A stretch of DNA of 64,000 bases from Gigaspora rosea (lineage: Eukaryota; Glomeromycota; Glomeromycetes; Diversisporales; Gigasporaceae). The notes beneath the pieces were generated by a model, which saw only the letters and a program-made list of their open reading frames with translations, had not been told where the DNA came from and did no database searches. Shown in pieces: positions 45,276 through 57,959 of this stretch. Each line of letters starts with the position of its first letter. Position 1 is the stretch's first letter. Where the stretch lies: positions 156,079 to 220,078 of the forward strand of contig QKWP01000583.1 in NCBI GenBank assembly GCA_003550325.1. The letters are read 5' to 3'. A program made the translations under genes and the position numbers.

Positions 45276-46955
45276 ATTATAATGAATGTTAGATAATGAG
45301 AAGCTTACTTTTATCGTTAAAGATCGATTAGATTAGATCATGAAAATTTTGAAAAAACAAATATCTAAACTTACCTTAAAGCACTAATAAAAAATATATA
45401 TAATATATAAATATAATAAATAGTCTTAATTTAATTTAATTCTAATATTCAATAAAGATAACTAATATTGTTATTATTAACTGAAAATAAATGATACTTT
45501 CCTGCTTTAGCGATCCCCATTTTATTGTTCCCGATGCCAAGCGAAACAAAATTTTTGCTATCAAAATATTACCGGAATATAACAAGATATATTTATGCAT
45601 GTGATAATGTGAGATAAAAGCTTTTTCATCGTGACAAAACAAATATTGATGAAAGGAACAGGTTCGCGATCATGCAAAGGCAATGGAATCACATGTCTAG
45701 AGTGGTTTAAGGTAAGACGAATTTACTGACTATTTAACTGACTATTTACTGTATGTTGACTTAAATAAAAAAAATACAAACATGACTTATTCTTTACTTA
45801 TTACAGGATAGAATGCATGTTCTTTGTGATAATGTTACTTTTATAAATGCGTCACGTTGATCCTCCTCTTTCCATTGATCGATGATCACGAACATGTTAT
45901 TGGTGGCTGTGAGAAATTTAAAAGATTATGAATAAACAAGCTGGCTTGTCAATAAATAACCTTTGATACGTGGTAAGACAGTAAGATGTTAACACATTTA
46001 ACACATGTCGCGTCAATGGATTTACCTGTTAATTTTTTGTTCTCTTCAAATCAAAAGAATTTACGTCATTTAATGACAGGTTAATGCATGTAATGAATGT
46101 AATGAATTGAATGTAATGAATGCAAATGAATGTAATGAATGTAATGATCACAATTAAAAATTTTTTTTTATCCGAGAAATAAAAAGTTATCTTAAAAAAA
46201 TACCGGCTACGTATACGTATGAAAATTCTTTGAAATAATTCTGTAATTCTATATCAGATATATATATATCAGGATATGATATATATATATATAGTATATA
46301 TCTGATATATAGTGTATATATACGTAGTATAATATAACAGATAATATAATTTAGTATAATTTAGTATAATTATCCGTTTATATATATACTATATAGAAAA
46401 GTATTATTGACACCTGCGCGAACAGTTTTAAATTATTAGCTGTACTTTCCAAAAATGTTAATAGCCATATGATCTTTACCATTGGGCTGAAAGTTTATTT
46501 TTTTTTTATGGAAACAATAGACGATGCGTAAATCATCGACCAAACACTTTCTTTTATTACTCACTTTTTTAAATTTATTTATTTTTTTATTGCTATAATA
46601 GAGTTTAAAAAAAATTTTTTTTTAATTAATTCTAAAGAAATCATTAAACTCTAATTATTGTATATCAAATATACAAAACTTTATATTAATCAATCTTGAT
46701 AAATATTCGAAAATTTTCTATTATTCAACGAATAAAAAATAATAAAATTTTTAATTAATCGGATTATTACTTCGCGATTCTTTGATTCCATCACGGATTA
46801 CGTCTCGTTTTTTTTGCCTTCTAAACCCATTATATCTATTCCCGAGGCTGTGTTTGGTGATCAATAAAAAGTTTATCAATCATGATCATTATCGATTGGT
46901 CGATAATCTCACCAGTTTAATAATATAAAAGATTTTCTTTTTTTTTTATTTATCT

Positions 46956-46992
<37 letters not shown>

Positions 46993-47056
46993 NACTCGTC
47001 TCTCTTATTAAAGATTCTTAATTATCCGCGTTCGTGTTTCCCTAACAAGCTTAACG
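45276..47056. other. Intergenic region upstream of Argonaute
   Basis: Donor-like and exon-like fragments occur on the minus strand. Examples are MFVIIDQWKEEDQRDAFIK at about 45886-45830 and a TTTAAG|GTAAGT donor near 45376, but I cannot join them into a gene. A (AATGTAATG)n run lies at 46083-46143. Just before Argonaute are TTTAATAATATAAAAG (about 46916-46931), a candidate TATA element, and a long poly-T run with an undetermined base at 46993. Confidence 0.4.
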
Positions 47057-47057
47057 G

Positions 47058-47080
47058 ATGACTCAATATTATCCTAAGGT
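47058..47080 (+). promoter_or_regulatory. Candidate 5' leader exon of Argonaute with GTAAGT donor
   Basis: A short ATG-started stretch (MTQYYPK) meets a perfect donor AAG|GTAAGTACG at 47081. I cannot splice it in frame to the Argonaute start; all nearby acceptors give a stop or the wrong register. If used, it is a noncoding leader exon or a short upstream frame that could affect translation. Confidence 0.3.
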
Positions 47081-47408
47081 AAGTACGCCAAAACGTTTGT
47101 TATGCAGGATAAGCCGTTTTTTTTTTTTTAGTAGCCAATTATTTGTCATTTTAAACAAGATAGAAATCTTGTTTATGGTTATGTGTGTACAATATTGCAC
47201 AATATTGCTCACGTTACTACGTAAGCCACCACAAAAAAAAAATCTTTTTTTTTTATTTTTTGTTTTCTACGATCCGTCTCCCACGCTTTTTAAATTCTTT
47301 CTCGAATGAAATTGATAAACTTTCCCAGCTGATTATTATTTTCTTTCACACATTCATATTCTTGATCGTATTGCTTATAAAGTAATCTAAAAAAAAACTA
47401 AACCTAAA

Positions 47409-47831
47409 ATGGCTGCACTAGTAGAGTTTGCTAGAAGACCTGGTCTTGGTAGCTTCGGTAGAGCAACACGCGTCCGTACAAATTTCTTTGAAGTTACTTC
47501 CCTACCTGACGGTAACATAATGCATTACGATGCTACTATAACACCTGACGTTCCCCCCGCTTTAAACAGAAGAATCTTTCAAGAGCTTGAAAGAATCTAC
47601 GGTGCTACTGCTCTAGCTGGAGCAAGGCCCGTTTACGATGGTTTGTTGACCAGAGTTTTTTTTAGTTTCGAACGTGCTGTTTCTTTACCGAAATTCATAA
47701 CAACACGTGAAATATGATTTTTTCTTTAACCTTTAATAATTTTTTCGTTTTATTTTACGCGTTATTTTAATTTTGATCTAAATTTAAAAAATAAATCAAA
47801 TATTTTTTTTTAATTTTTTAATCATTCGTTA

Positions 47832-47877
<46 letters not shown>

Positions 47878-50800
47878 TATAGGCCGTAAAAATATTTTTT
47901 CATCAAAAAATTTCGCTTTTGGAGACGCTTATACTTTTGATGTAATAATATTTTAATATTTTTAATATTTTAATACTTTTGATTCAATTCATTTTTATTC
48001 CCTATTTTATAAAAAAAATTTTTTGATTCATTCACCATTTTGATTTCAGGTTACATTAGCCGAAGATGATGGTGCTCCTTCTGGTAAACGTCCTCCAAGA
48101 GCTTTTAAAATTAGAATTAAAAAAGTTGGTGAAATAAATATGGAAGAACTTCATAGATTTCTTAATAATGGAGGTTCAGAAACCTCAAATTGTTTAACTG
48201 GTTTGTTTTAAACTTTATATTTAAAATTTTTAAAATTTAAAATAATATTATTTATATGTTATTTATATGTTATTTATATGTTATATGTTAATATTATTAT
48301 GATTCATTCGCATTTATTTAACTTTCTTGTAGCCATTACCGCCCTTGATGTTCTTATACGATATCGTCCATCATTAAGATATGAGACCGTTGGTCGCTCA
48401 TTTTACACATCAAGTGGTGCAATGCAAATTTCCGGTGGTGCTGAAATATGGCAGGGCTATTATCAATCTGCTCGTCCAACAATGAGTTAGTATACGTTTA
48501 AAAATTTATTTATTTATTTATTTTTTTTTTTGTTCATTCCATTGCTTTATGCTTGAAATTATTGTGTAATTTTTTTTAATATTTATTTTCCTCCAGGAAA
48601 AATGATGATTAATATTGATTTGAGCGCTACGGCTTTTTATAAAAGTGGAAATCTCGTTGATACTATAGTGTCGTTAGTGGGTTGTAGATCTCCTGATGAC
48701 CTTCGTAGAGGATTGCAAGAGAGAGAGAGAATTATGGTCGAAAAGGCTATAAAAAATCTTAAAATTCGTGTCATTCACCGTGGTGATACTCCTGCCTCAA
48801 GGCGTAAACATAAAATAATGAAACTTACACAAACTTCCGCCAATAATACAAGATTTGACATAGGTGGAACTACTCAAGATGTTGCTTCTTATTTTCAATC
48901 ACAATATCATAGGCGTCTTCAATACCCATTTTTGCCTTGTGTTGTCGTAAGAAAAGATGTGTTCTTTCCAATGGAAGTTTGTGATGTTGTAGAGGTAATG
49001 TATCGCTGTTTTATATATATATTTATTTATTATGAAATTATTAAGTTTATTTAGGTTCTAATTTATTTCCGTAATTAACAGGGACAACGTCACATAAGGA
49101 AACTTAATGAAAAACAAGTAGCAGATATGATTAGATTTACATGTCAACAACCGAATATTCGTGCTAATAAAATAATGCAGGGTGTTGAAATCCTTGATTA
49201 CCGGAGAAATGAGTATTTACAACAATTTGGAATGCAAATTTCAAGGGAAATGGCTGTTGTAAGTTTTTATTTAAATATTTAAAATATTCGTATCATTATT
49301 TCTATCATTATTTCTATCTCTTTAATAATAAATTTTATATTTATTATTATTATAGATTCCAGCTAGAATTTTACCGACCCCTAAAATAGAATATCACCAA
49401 TCGTCACGTGAACCAATTTTTCAGCCAAAAGATGGTGTATGGAATTTAAGAGATAAAAAAGTCGCTACAGGTGCTACTCTTGGATCATGGTCCGTTGTTG
49501 TATTTGGTCATGAAAGTCAATATCCGCCTCAGGCTGTTCAAGCATTCATTAGAGAGCTTGTTGTTACATGTCAAGATACTGGCATGGTAAGTTAAAATGG
49601 GATGATTTTTTATATATAGAATCTTGTATAATAAAAATATTATTCTTTTCTAGAATATTCCAAATAGAACCCCGCCGATAAGACATCATAATCCACAAGG
49701 AAACATTGAAGAGACATTAAAGCAATTGTGGCTTCTTGCTGGAAATACAGCGAAAGCACATCCTCAACTTATATTATGCGTTCTACCAAATACCGGTGTT
49801 GACTTGTATGCAGAAATCAAACGTGTCTGTGATACAATCATCGGTGTTGCTTCTCAATGTATTCAGGCTAAACATATGTTGGCCGCAAAAAAACAATATT
49901 GTGCAAATGTTTGTCTTAAAATGAATGTAAAAATTGGTGGAATGAATTCATTCTTGAGCACCAACCAACTCCCATTCGTAACGGATCGTCCAACAATCCT
50001 TATGGGAGCTGATGTTACGCACCCATCAGCTTGTAAGTTTAATGTTTGTAATTTAATGATTACTTTAGATAAATCATGATCTTATGATAATTTATTATTA
50101 TTTTTAGCTGATCCATCACGACCTTCTATCGCTGGTTTATGCTCTTCTGTCGATGCCAAAGCATCACAATATGCTGCTGCCGTGCGCATTCAAGAAGGAA
50201 AGTCTGAAATAATAGCAGACCTTTCCGGTATGATTAAACAATTGTTAAGGACTTTTTATCAATCCTGTGGTAGAAAACCAGACAGGATTGTATTTTATCG
50301 AGATGGTGTATCAGACGGACAATTTGCCCAAGTTCTTAAAAGCGAAATAGAAGCAATAAAAGGTATTTGTAAATAATTTATAACCATTAATATTTTAATA
50401 TTCTAAAATATCTAATGACCACTATTATTATATGGTTCATCTTAATAAGGTGCATGTCAGGGATTGGAATCTGAGTATAAACCAACAATAACATTTATTG
50501 TCGTACAAAAGCGACATCATACTCGATTCTTTCCCATTGATAAAAGAGATGCTGATAGAACTGGAAATTGTCTTCCCGGAACGGTTATAGAATCAGATAT
50601 TACTCATCCGTACCAGTTTGATTTTTGTAAGTATTTATTCATCATTATTTTATTATTTTATTCATCATATTATGTATTACACATCATATTATGTATTACA
50701 TGTTCTCATTATTATAAAATGTTATAGACTTGCAAAGTCATGCTGGGCTTCAAGGAACTTCACGCCCAACACATTATCGTGTGTTATATGATGAAAATAA

Positions 50801-51267
50801 TTTTAATGCAGATACGTGAGTTGCCTTTTATTAGATTTTCTGTTCTCTTTGCCAAATAATAAGTTTATAATGATATCATTTATCATTTAGCCTGCAAACT
50901 ATGTCGTATAATCTATGCTATCTGTATGCGAGATGCACTAGGGCTGTTTCTTTGGTATGAATCTTGCCACTGTTTAATTGTTGTTATTATATATATATAT
51001 ATATATATTTATTTATTTATTACTTACTTCCTATGCAGGTTCCGCCTGTTTATTATGCGCATTTGGTATGTAACCGCGCCCGTTTTCATGCACGTGGAGG
51101 AAATTGGAGTGATTCAGAGTCGTCTGGTGGTGGTGCTGGTGTGGTAGGCACATTTGGAACTGTAAGACCAGAATTGGAGAGGGTATGTATGACAATTTAA
51201 TTTTATTTGTTTAAATCTTTTGAACTTAAGCTTACCATTCTATTATTAGGTTATGTACTACATGTAA
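47409..51267 (+). CDS. AGO: Argonaute protein, complete, slicer residues intact
   Basis: RNA-guided endonuclease of the RNA-silencing pathway. The 14 exons are 47409-47640, 47883-47941, 48050-48200, 48333-48485, 48597-48994, 49082-49258, 49356-49586, 49654-50032, 50108-50362, 50450-50626, 50728-50815, 50891-50954, 51039-51182 and 51250-51267. All introns are GT-AG and all phases agree, giving 841 residues, the usual length. The N domain starts [20 protein letters not shown] and includes ARPVYDGRKNIF. The PAZ domain lies at about 215-370 and the MID domain at about 465-580 ([20 protein letters not shown]). In PIWI the catalytic set is D587 (GADVTHP), E627 (KSEIIADL), D659 ([10 protein letters not shown]) and H796 ([13 protein letters not shown]). 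[16 protein letters not shown] is conserved, and the protein ends ERVMYYM. The start is the ATG after the A-rich leader CTAAACCTAAA; the next ATG would cut the N domain. There are no stops or frameshifts, in contrast to every transposase nearby. Confidence 0.95.
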
Positions 51268-53829
51268 AAAATGAAGTGAATTGAATGAAAGCATGTTCTT
51301 TTTATTTTTATGGATTAATAGCTAATTTAGAAAAAAAATTTTTTTTTTTTTTTGACTTGCAACTAAATGAACCAAGCAAATAATCTGCATTAGAAAGTAA
51401 TTGCATGTACATCGAAGAAGCTTGCTGTTTAGAACTAGCAATTGTCGTTAATGCTTGGTTCTATACATGTGCATTATGTAACATAAGAACTTCAGACAAA
51501 TCCTATTCTAAAAGCTGATTCGAAATTGCCTAAAAAAAAAAAAAAAACAATGTAGTTGGTATTATAAACTACTTTTTCATGGCTTCGACTATGTGTAAAT
51601 TAGTTCATTTTGTATAGGCAATTATTTATTTGTATAAAAAAATATTATAAAGTTTCAACATATGTTTCGATTTTAAACTTTGCAAATTTTCAAATTTAAC
51701 TGGTAACTTTACAAAATTACTGATGGAACTTTTGGAAAATCGTCAAAGTTAAAAACTGAAACAATTGTTGTCTTTTTTGTACCATAGCATGTCCATTAAA
51801 AATATTTTTTTTAAAAAAAAAATTTTTTTATTGTTAGAAATAATATAAGTAACGATCGGTTTTTAGGCTTACTATAAGTACAGTATAGTTTGTTTCGCTC
51901 TAACTAAATACCCGGTACGTAATTTTAAAAGTTTATAATTATTATAGACCAAATTTTTTACAAAGTTATAAAGTTTATTTTTTAATTGATATTTAATAGA
52001 GCTAAATTTTTGAAAAATTAACCAACTTAATGCAATTAAAAAAATTTGATCTTAATTTTGGTCAAAATTAACATAGATAAAAGTTTATATTTTATATTTA
52101 TATTATTCAATTATAGTCAGCTCTGTATATCTGATATATAAAGTTATATAACATATTTAAATTTTGCTTTTCTTTCCATACAAATTTTAAAGATTTATTT
52201 ATATTCCGCACATAAAATTTTATTAGTGCGCATAAAGCTTGAATTTATAAACTGTTATAGTTATTCCCCAAAAAAATGACTCCATGATGATTAAGACCCG
52301 GGTGTTACCATTCATTGCCATCCGTTTTTTGAATAAGACCCGGGTGTATAATAATATTAATTTATTTCTTTTAATGTAATACCCGCGGGTATTATTCAAT
52401 TTTAAAAATGGAATTCTTGAATAAGACCTCGAGGAGTACTACATGACCGGCATATGGAATATAAATACAGTAATTTGGAATCTGATTATTTAATATTACG
52501 GTATATATACGTGTAATTTTTATAAAATTTTCAATTATTATATAGTAATTTATTTCTAATTTATTAAAAGTAAATTAATATAGTATATGGTCCAGTGCAA
52601 AATGTAGATATTTATAATAAAAAATTTTTTTAAGTATAAATATTTAAATAATTTTATCTATTATATAGGTTTTGGAAAATATTTAAATAAAAATTTTATT
52701 TCTATAAAAAATTTTGTTAATTCCTTATTTGTTTCAATTTGTTTAATACAAAAATATAAACATACTAAAATTAAAAATTTAATTTTGTCTATATCAGATA
52801 TATAAAAGTTTTTTAATTTTAATTATCTATTTATAATTTTTTTATACCAAATAAAACAAGCTTTAAGCTATCTTTTTATATAATTTTTATTATCTTTTAT
52901 AGGCATTTTATTGAATAATAATTTTTTTAAAATTTTTATTATCTTTTTATTATTAATATCTTATTGTATAATAATTTTTAAAATTTAATTTTTTTTTAAA
53001 AAAAAGCAACAAGTTCTTTTTTTTTTTTAAAACAAATATTTTTGTTACAAATATACAATTTTATAATAAGTTTATATTGTACAAGTGCACTGTTATATAT
53101 ATGCTAAATATTTAGTTAAAATTTTAGCTTAATTGAATTAGTAATTGTTAATAATAAAATAAAAATTTTTAAATTTTAATAATAATTACTATATATAAAA
53201 TTACTATATTTTTTTTTTCTCTTTTGACGGACTCATAAATACTTTTATTAGAAATAATTATAGTAAAATTAATCCGATTACAAAATCAAATCATTACTAT
53301 GCCCTTCTAATTTTTTAAGTCTTATCCTACCAGGCTGCCTTAAAGATGCCCAAATATGCCTTGTCACACTAATCCAACAAAATTAAAACTTATGACTTAG
53401 CCTCATCAAATCAAAATCTCTTTAAATCTCTCACACTTAGCATCTATGGTGAGAATAATCAAACCATCAAGAAAAAAAAAACTCAAAAGACAGGAGAAAA
53501 AAAAAGGAATACAAAAAAAAAGAGGGAAAGCATCGAAAAACCTATAATGACAAACCAAAAATGAACAAAATTAAAAGAAAATTCCGTTTCAACAAAGTCT
53601 AATCTAAGTAAATACTCAGTAGAGTCTGAGCCTATAATAAAGCATCTGAAACAGACTATAAAAATTATATAATACTGAACAAGAAAACTCCTCATCTAAG
53701 TGTTATATATACAAATAAAAAAAGTAAAAGAACCTAAAACTATATAGGGCTACTAAAATTACTATATATAATTAATTTGTACAACTTTATTATAATAAAG
53801 AGTTTTACTAAAACACACCTATGGTATTT
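51268..53829. other. AT-rich region downstream of Argonaute, no gene
   Basis: 51370-51475 is a small foldback (GAACCAAGCA / TGCTTGGTTC). About 51640-51790 is related to the 18489-19147 foldback arm (AACTGGTAACTTTACAAAAT). At 52285-52435 GAATAAGACCCGGGTGT and its complement repeat, a short GC-richer island of inverted words. The rest is low-complexity AT. Confidence 0.45.
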
Positions 53830-55045
53830 TATACTATATTACACAAAACTATTACAGTAGAATAGCCAATCAAAATTTAAGATCAGGTATAACAAAAAAT
53901 TTCAATTTTTTGCTTATTTTTTTAAAAAACATTCATATTTTAAAATTTTGCTTATAAAACCATCTTTGGGACTCTAATAAAAAAAATTTCTTGCTAAATT
54001 TTGTATATATTAATGCCCCGATAAAATCTTAGGCCTTACTTTAATCCTAAAATAATTAAAATTTATTTTTTGTTTTATAAATATTTATTTTTTTGTTTTT
54101 GTTACACAGATTTGCAAATCTAATTTACTTATAGTAGTAAAACACCATAAGTGCATTTTATAATAATTGATAATAAATTAATAAATTTATTTAAAATTAA
54201 CCACTAGTGAATTTTACCATGCAGGGTAATTATACCCGGGCCTGAAAATATGAGAATAATTATTTGGTGCACTATGCCAGAGACTCGCAAAAATTTTTTG
54301 TATTATATGAAATCTTTATTTGTGTTATTGCAAAAATTTGTATTAATTTGCAATAATAAATTAACTTTGTATTAATTTGTGGTTTTTTTAGAAATTATTA
54401 AAAATTTATCCAAAATTTTGGTTTGACCTTTCTAGTATTTTTAAGTTTATTTATTTTCTCTTTCAAAAATTTTCGGAATCTTAATTTTGCATACTATCCG
54501 ATATCAGTAGCTAATTAAATTTATAGAATATTATGTGAAATTTACTCATAGAAATTTGGTTTAATTTGTATAATCAATATAAATTTGCATTAATTTGTAT
54601 TAATTTATATACAAATTTTTATGGGTCTTTGTACTATGCACTCCTGATCACAGGTATAAATAGTAATTATCAACTGATTAAATCAATTGTTTGCATTGTT
54701 TTTTGTTTGAAAATAACTAATGTTCGCCATAGGTAATTATTATCTGTAATTTAAATAATTAAATAAAAATAAACAATTTTATTAAATAAAAGTTAAATTT
54801 TTTAATATTAGAGTAAGGGTAAAGGCTAAAGATTAGAATAGAAGTTTATATTTAGTAAAATTTAACAAAAAAATTTTTTTTGTATAAAAAAAATAGTTTT
54901 ATAGACAAGTTTTTAGGTTAGAAGCAATTTTAGCAATTTTTTAAAAATTTCTTTGTTTTTGTTATACAAAAATTGATTACATGTTACACCTGATCCTAAA
55001 TTTTAATTGGCAAATTGACTACAGGTGATAATCACCCATGGTATA
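53830..55045. mobile_element. ~1.2-kb element with ~200-bp inverted ends
   Basis: The left side has GCCAATCAAAATTTAAGATC, CAGGTATAACA, then TAATAAAAAAAATTTCTTGC; the right side carries these inverted (TGTTACACCTGATCCTAAAT, TTTTAATTGGCAAATTG). It belongs to the 19588-19938 superfamily. The interior contains another inverted pair at about 54272-54645 (GGTGCACTATGCCAGAGACT / TTTGTACTATGCAC). No transposase was found. Confidence 0.55.
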
Positions 55046-55512
55046 AATTAGAAATATTCTTTTTGTTTTTATTTCTACTACTATAAAAAAACATAAGGAT
55101 AGCCTATTTTTAAATTGTTAAATTTTTATAAAATTGAAAAGTGTACTAATAAAAAATTATTCAAATAACACCAAATTTTTTTTATAAATGTATTTCAATA
55201 TTTTGAACAACTTTACTTAATAGTACTTTTTAAGATTACTTAGTAAAATTTAGATTTTTATATATAGCAACTGCTAGTAATTTCTTTAGAGCTATGTTAT
55301 TAATCATCTAATTATTTTTTATTAAAGGCCTACCCTCCATTCCTTTCCTTAATATATAAATAGTCTGGTTAGGACCCCCGACATCTAGTATAGAGGTCAT
55401 ACTTGTTTTTTTCAGCAAAAACCTCTAAATTTGAAAGCAAAAAAAATAGTTTTTGGCAATTAACTTGGCATCCAGTGGTCCAATTTGAATGAATATTTTT
55501 AAAATGAAGCTC
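55046..55512. other. Relics of dispersed repeats, no gene
   Basis: 55190-55290 is a degenerate single arm of the CTACATAGTAAAGTC foldback (TACTTAGTAAAATTTAGA). 55300-55380 is an inverted relative of 21950-22035 (AGGCCTACCCTCC). Confidence 0.45.
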
Positions 55513-55929
55513 CTAGTGAGTAGGGTGCAGAGTAGGGATGTTATCCTGCTCCAACCAGTTAGCTTGTGCTTAAAACCGATTGGAACTCTGTTCGGAGCAT
55601 ATTTAAATAAAAACTAATTTTTTGAACTCAGTTTATATAAATGCATTAATAATTATGCTTGCATAAGCAGTTTAATAAAACCTGCTATCGCTTTACCTGC
55701 TTTTTTTTTTTGGCAATCATATTGTTATTACTTTTTTTTTTCTTTTGGCGATCATATCGCTATTACTTTTTTTTTCTTTTGGCGATCATATTGCTATTAC
55801 TTTTTTTTCACTATTACTTTTTATTAAAACAAATACATTTAAAATATATAAATTTTTGCATTACAATATTATTGCATCTATTTGTTGTTATTTTTTCTAT
55901 CCAATTTATTAATCTTCATTACAGTCAAT

Positions 55930-56252
55930 AATACCCGCTTCATGCCAGGTCTTTAAGCAGAGACTTGCAGAGGCATTTTCTTCAGACAACCTGTTACGTA
56001 TTGGGTTGATTGTATTTTTTGCTTTCGAAAACATTTCTTTGCTCGGTATGTTTTATTGCAAAGGTTGCAATATCATTTATCACCAAATTCAGTAAGTTCG
56101 TTCCAGAAAGGGTCCTTTTTTTACTCGCTTTGGAGAATGGTTTGTTACTATAAGTGTTCCAGGTTCAAGTGCATTTTGAGATTTGAACCTGAAGAGGTAG
56201 GTTCAATTGAATGAATAAGTTCTTCAAATGTATTGTCTTCTTCCATCGAATA
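55930..56252 (-). pseudogene. hAT N-terminal region with BED zinc finger, opposite in strand to the core
   Basis: Reading down from the ATG at about 56244, the frame is MEEDNTFEELIHSIEPTSSG, then two stops and a third, then KKDPFWNELTEFGDK, a TGA, and YCNLCNKTYRAKK. A Trp-containing start, CxxC and surrounding aromatics are the front half of a BED finger; the His pair is not recognisable. In a neighbouring register ASASLCLKTWHEAG follows. In hAT 1 the BED finger precedes the core on the same strand, so here the segment is either inverted or belongs to a divergently transcribed second frame. At least five in-frame stops make it non-functional. Confidence 0.6.
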
Positions 56253-57190
56253 GTGAATCAAGTAAAAAAATATGTAAAAAAAAAAGAAATCTGTGCAGAT
56301 TGTAAAAAATAACAAAAAATAACAAATAATAGTATATTAAAAAAAAAATTATATATTTTCATTAAAAAAAAATATTTTTTTTTAAGGTTTCATAAAGTTC
56401 ATTAAAAACTTGCAACCACAATATAAAATGGTAAATGAACGAACGGCGCATGAAGATTGCATGAAAATTTTTAGTGATCTTAAAGAAAAAGTTCATATAA
56501 TAGTGCAAGAGGTACCCGGAAATATTAGTTATACAACGGATTTATGGACGTTAGTCCAAACCCTTGGGTATATAGTTATAACGTGTCATAAACATTAATA
56601 AAAGCTGGAAGCTTCAGAAATTAGTTTTGGGGTTCAAATTGGTTCCAGCACCGTATACAGAAATCGTTATTAGTAAAATGCTCTTAACGTGCCTTAATGA
56701 GTGAAACATTGCATCTAGAACGTTAGCAATTACGATGGACAATGCATCCAGTAATGTGCCGCAATAATGAATCTAAAGCGCAATCTTGAGAGACAAAACA
56801 TGCTTATCGCAAATGAAAGTTTATTACATCAGCGGTACTGTGCTCATATATTGAACCTAGTAGTTACTGATGGTCTAAAAACGGTTAGGAATGTTATATG
56901 TAAAATTCGAGAATGTGTTAAGTGGATTTATGGCTCGCAAGCATGACAACAGAACTTTGAAGATGCTGTAGTTGGATGTTGTTCCGAGCTTGTGTCTAGT
57001 TTACAACCGACTCTTGACGTTCCGACTCGTTGGAATTCTGTATATCTCATGTTATCATCTACTATATTATATAAAAAAGTTTTTGAACATCTTGCACTGT
57101 GAGATAGTAATTTTGGTTTAATTATGCCTTTCGATGAAAGGCTAAAGATATCTGTAGCTTTTTAAACCCGTTTTATGAAGGTAATCCAGA

Positions 57191-57291
57191 AAGTTAGTAG
57201 CCCAGACTAATTTGTCTTTTTTAATATAGAACCAGTGGTTTGAACCACTGGCTCTATATTAAAAAGACAAATTAGTCCGGGCCACTAACTT
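57191..57291. mobile_element. 101-bp palindromic MITE in transposase exon
   Basis: Arms of about 50 bp pair AAGTTAGTAGCCCAGACTAA with TTAGTCCGGGCCACTAACTT, around a centre AACCAGTGGTTTGAACCACT. It interrupts the hAT 2 coding sequence. Confidence 0.85.
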
Positions 57292-57959
57292 TTTTAAGGC
57301 AACCAAGAATATTATACACATATTTTCTAAATTTTTATTAGGTTTAAAATTTTTTTAGGGTTTATTTACAAAACGATACTAATCAAACATTAAATTTAAT
57401 ATAGTCACGAATATTATTTCTGGAAGTAAATATTCGACCACGAATATTTTTCTTCCCCATTTGGTAAAAATCAAGATACACATCGAATGAAATATTACTA
57501 ATGCAAATCCGCTTATTTGTCAAATGGTCACGCCGATGCAATCAAAATTCGATAAATATTGGGCAGACATGGGAAAAATGCATTGTCTTGCATCGATTTT
57601 GGATCCTCACTACAAGATATCATTACTTACTCATATATATGAGCAAAAAATGAATCTATCATTTGCTGAAGCAGAGGAAAAACTAAACGATATTAAAATA
57701 AGAAAAGTTATCTTTAAATTTTACTTTTTTTTTTAAAAAAAAACCAATTTTTACTAAATTTAATAGCTATTTCTTATTTTATAGAGCTTCAATGATTTAT
57801 CAATCGACATATGTGCAAAATACGGCTTCTTTTAATGATTATAGCGATTTTTCTGATCTTTTTTCACAGGATGACGAATTAATGCAAAGCTATGACCATT
57901 TTCTTAAAGATAATCAAGTTCATGGCACAAATAATATTAATGAATTTGAGCAATATTTG

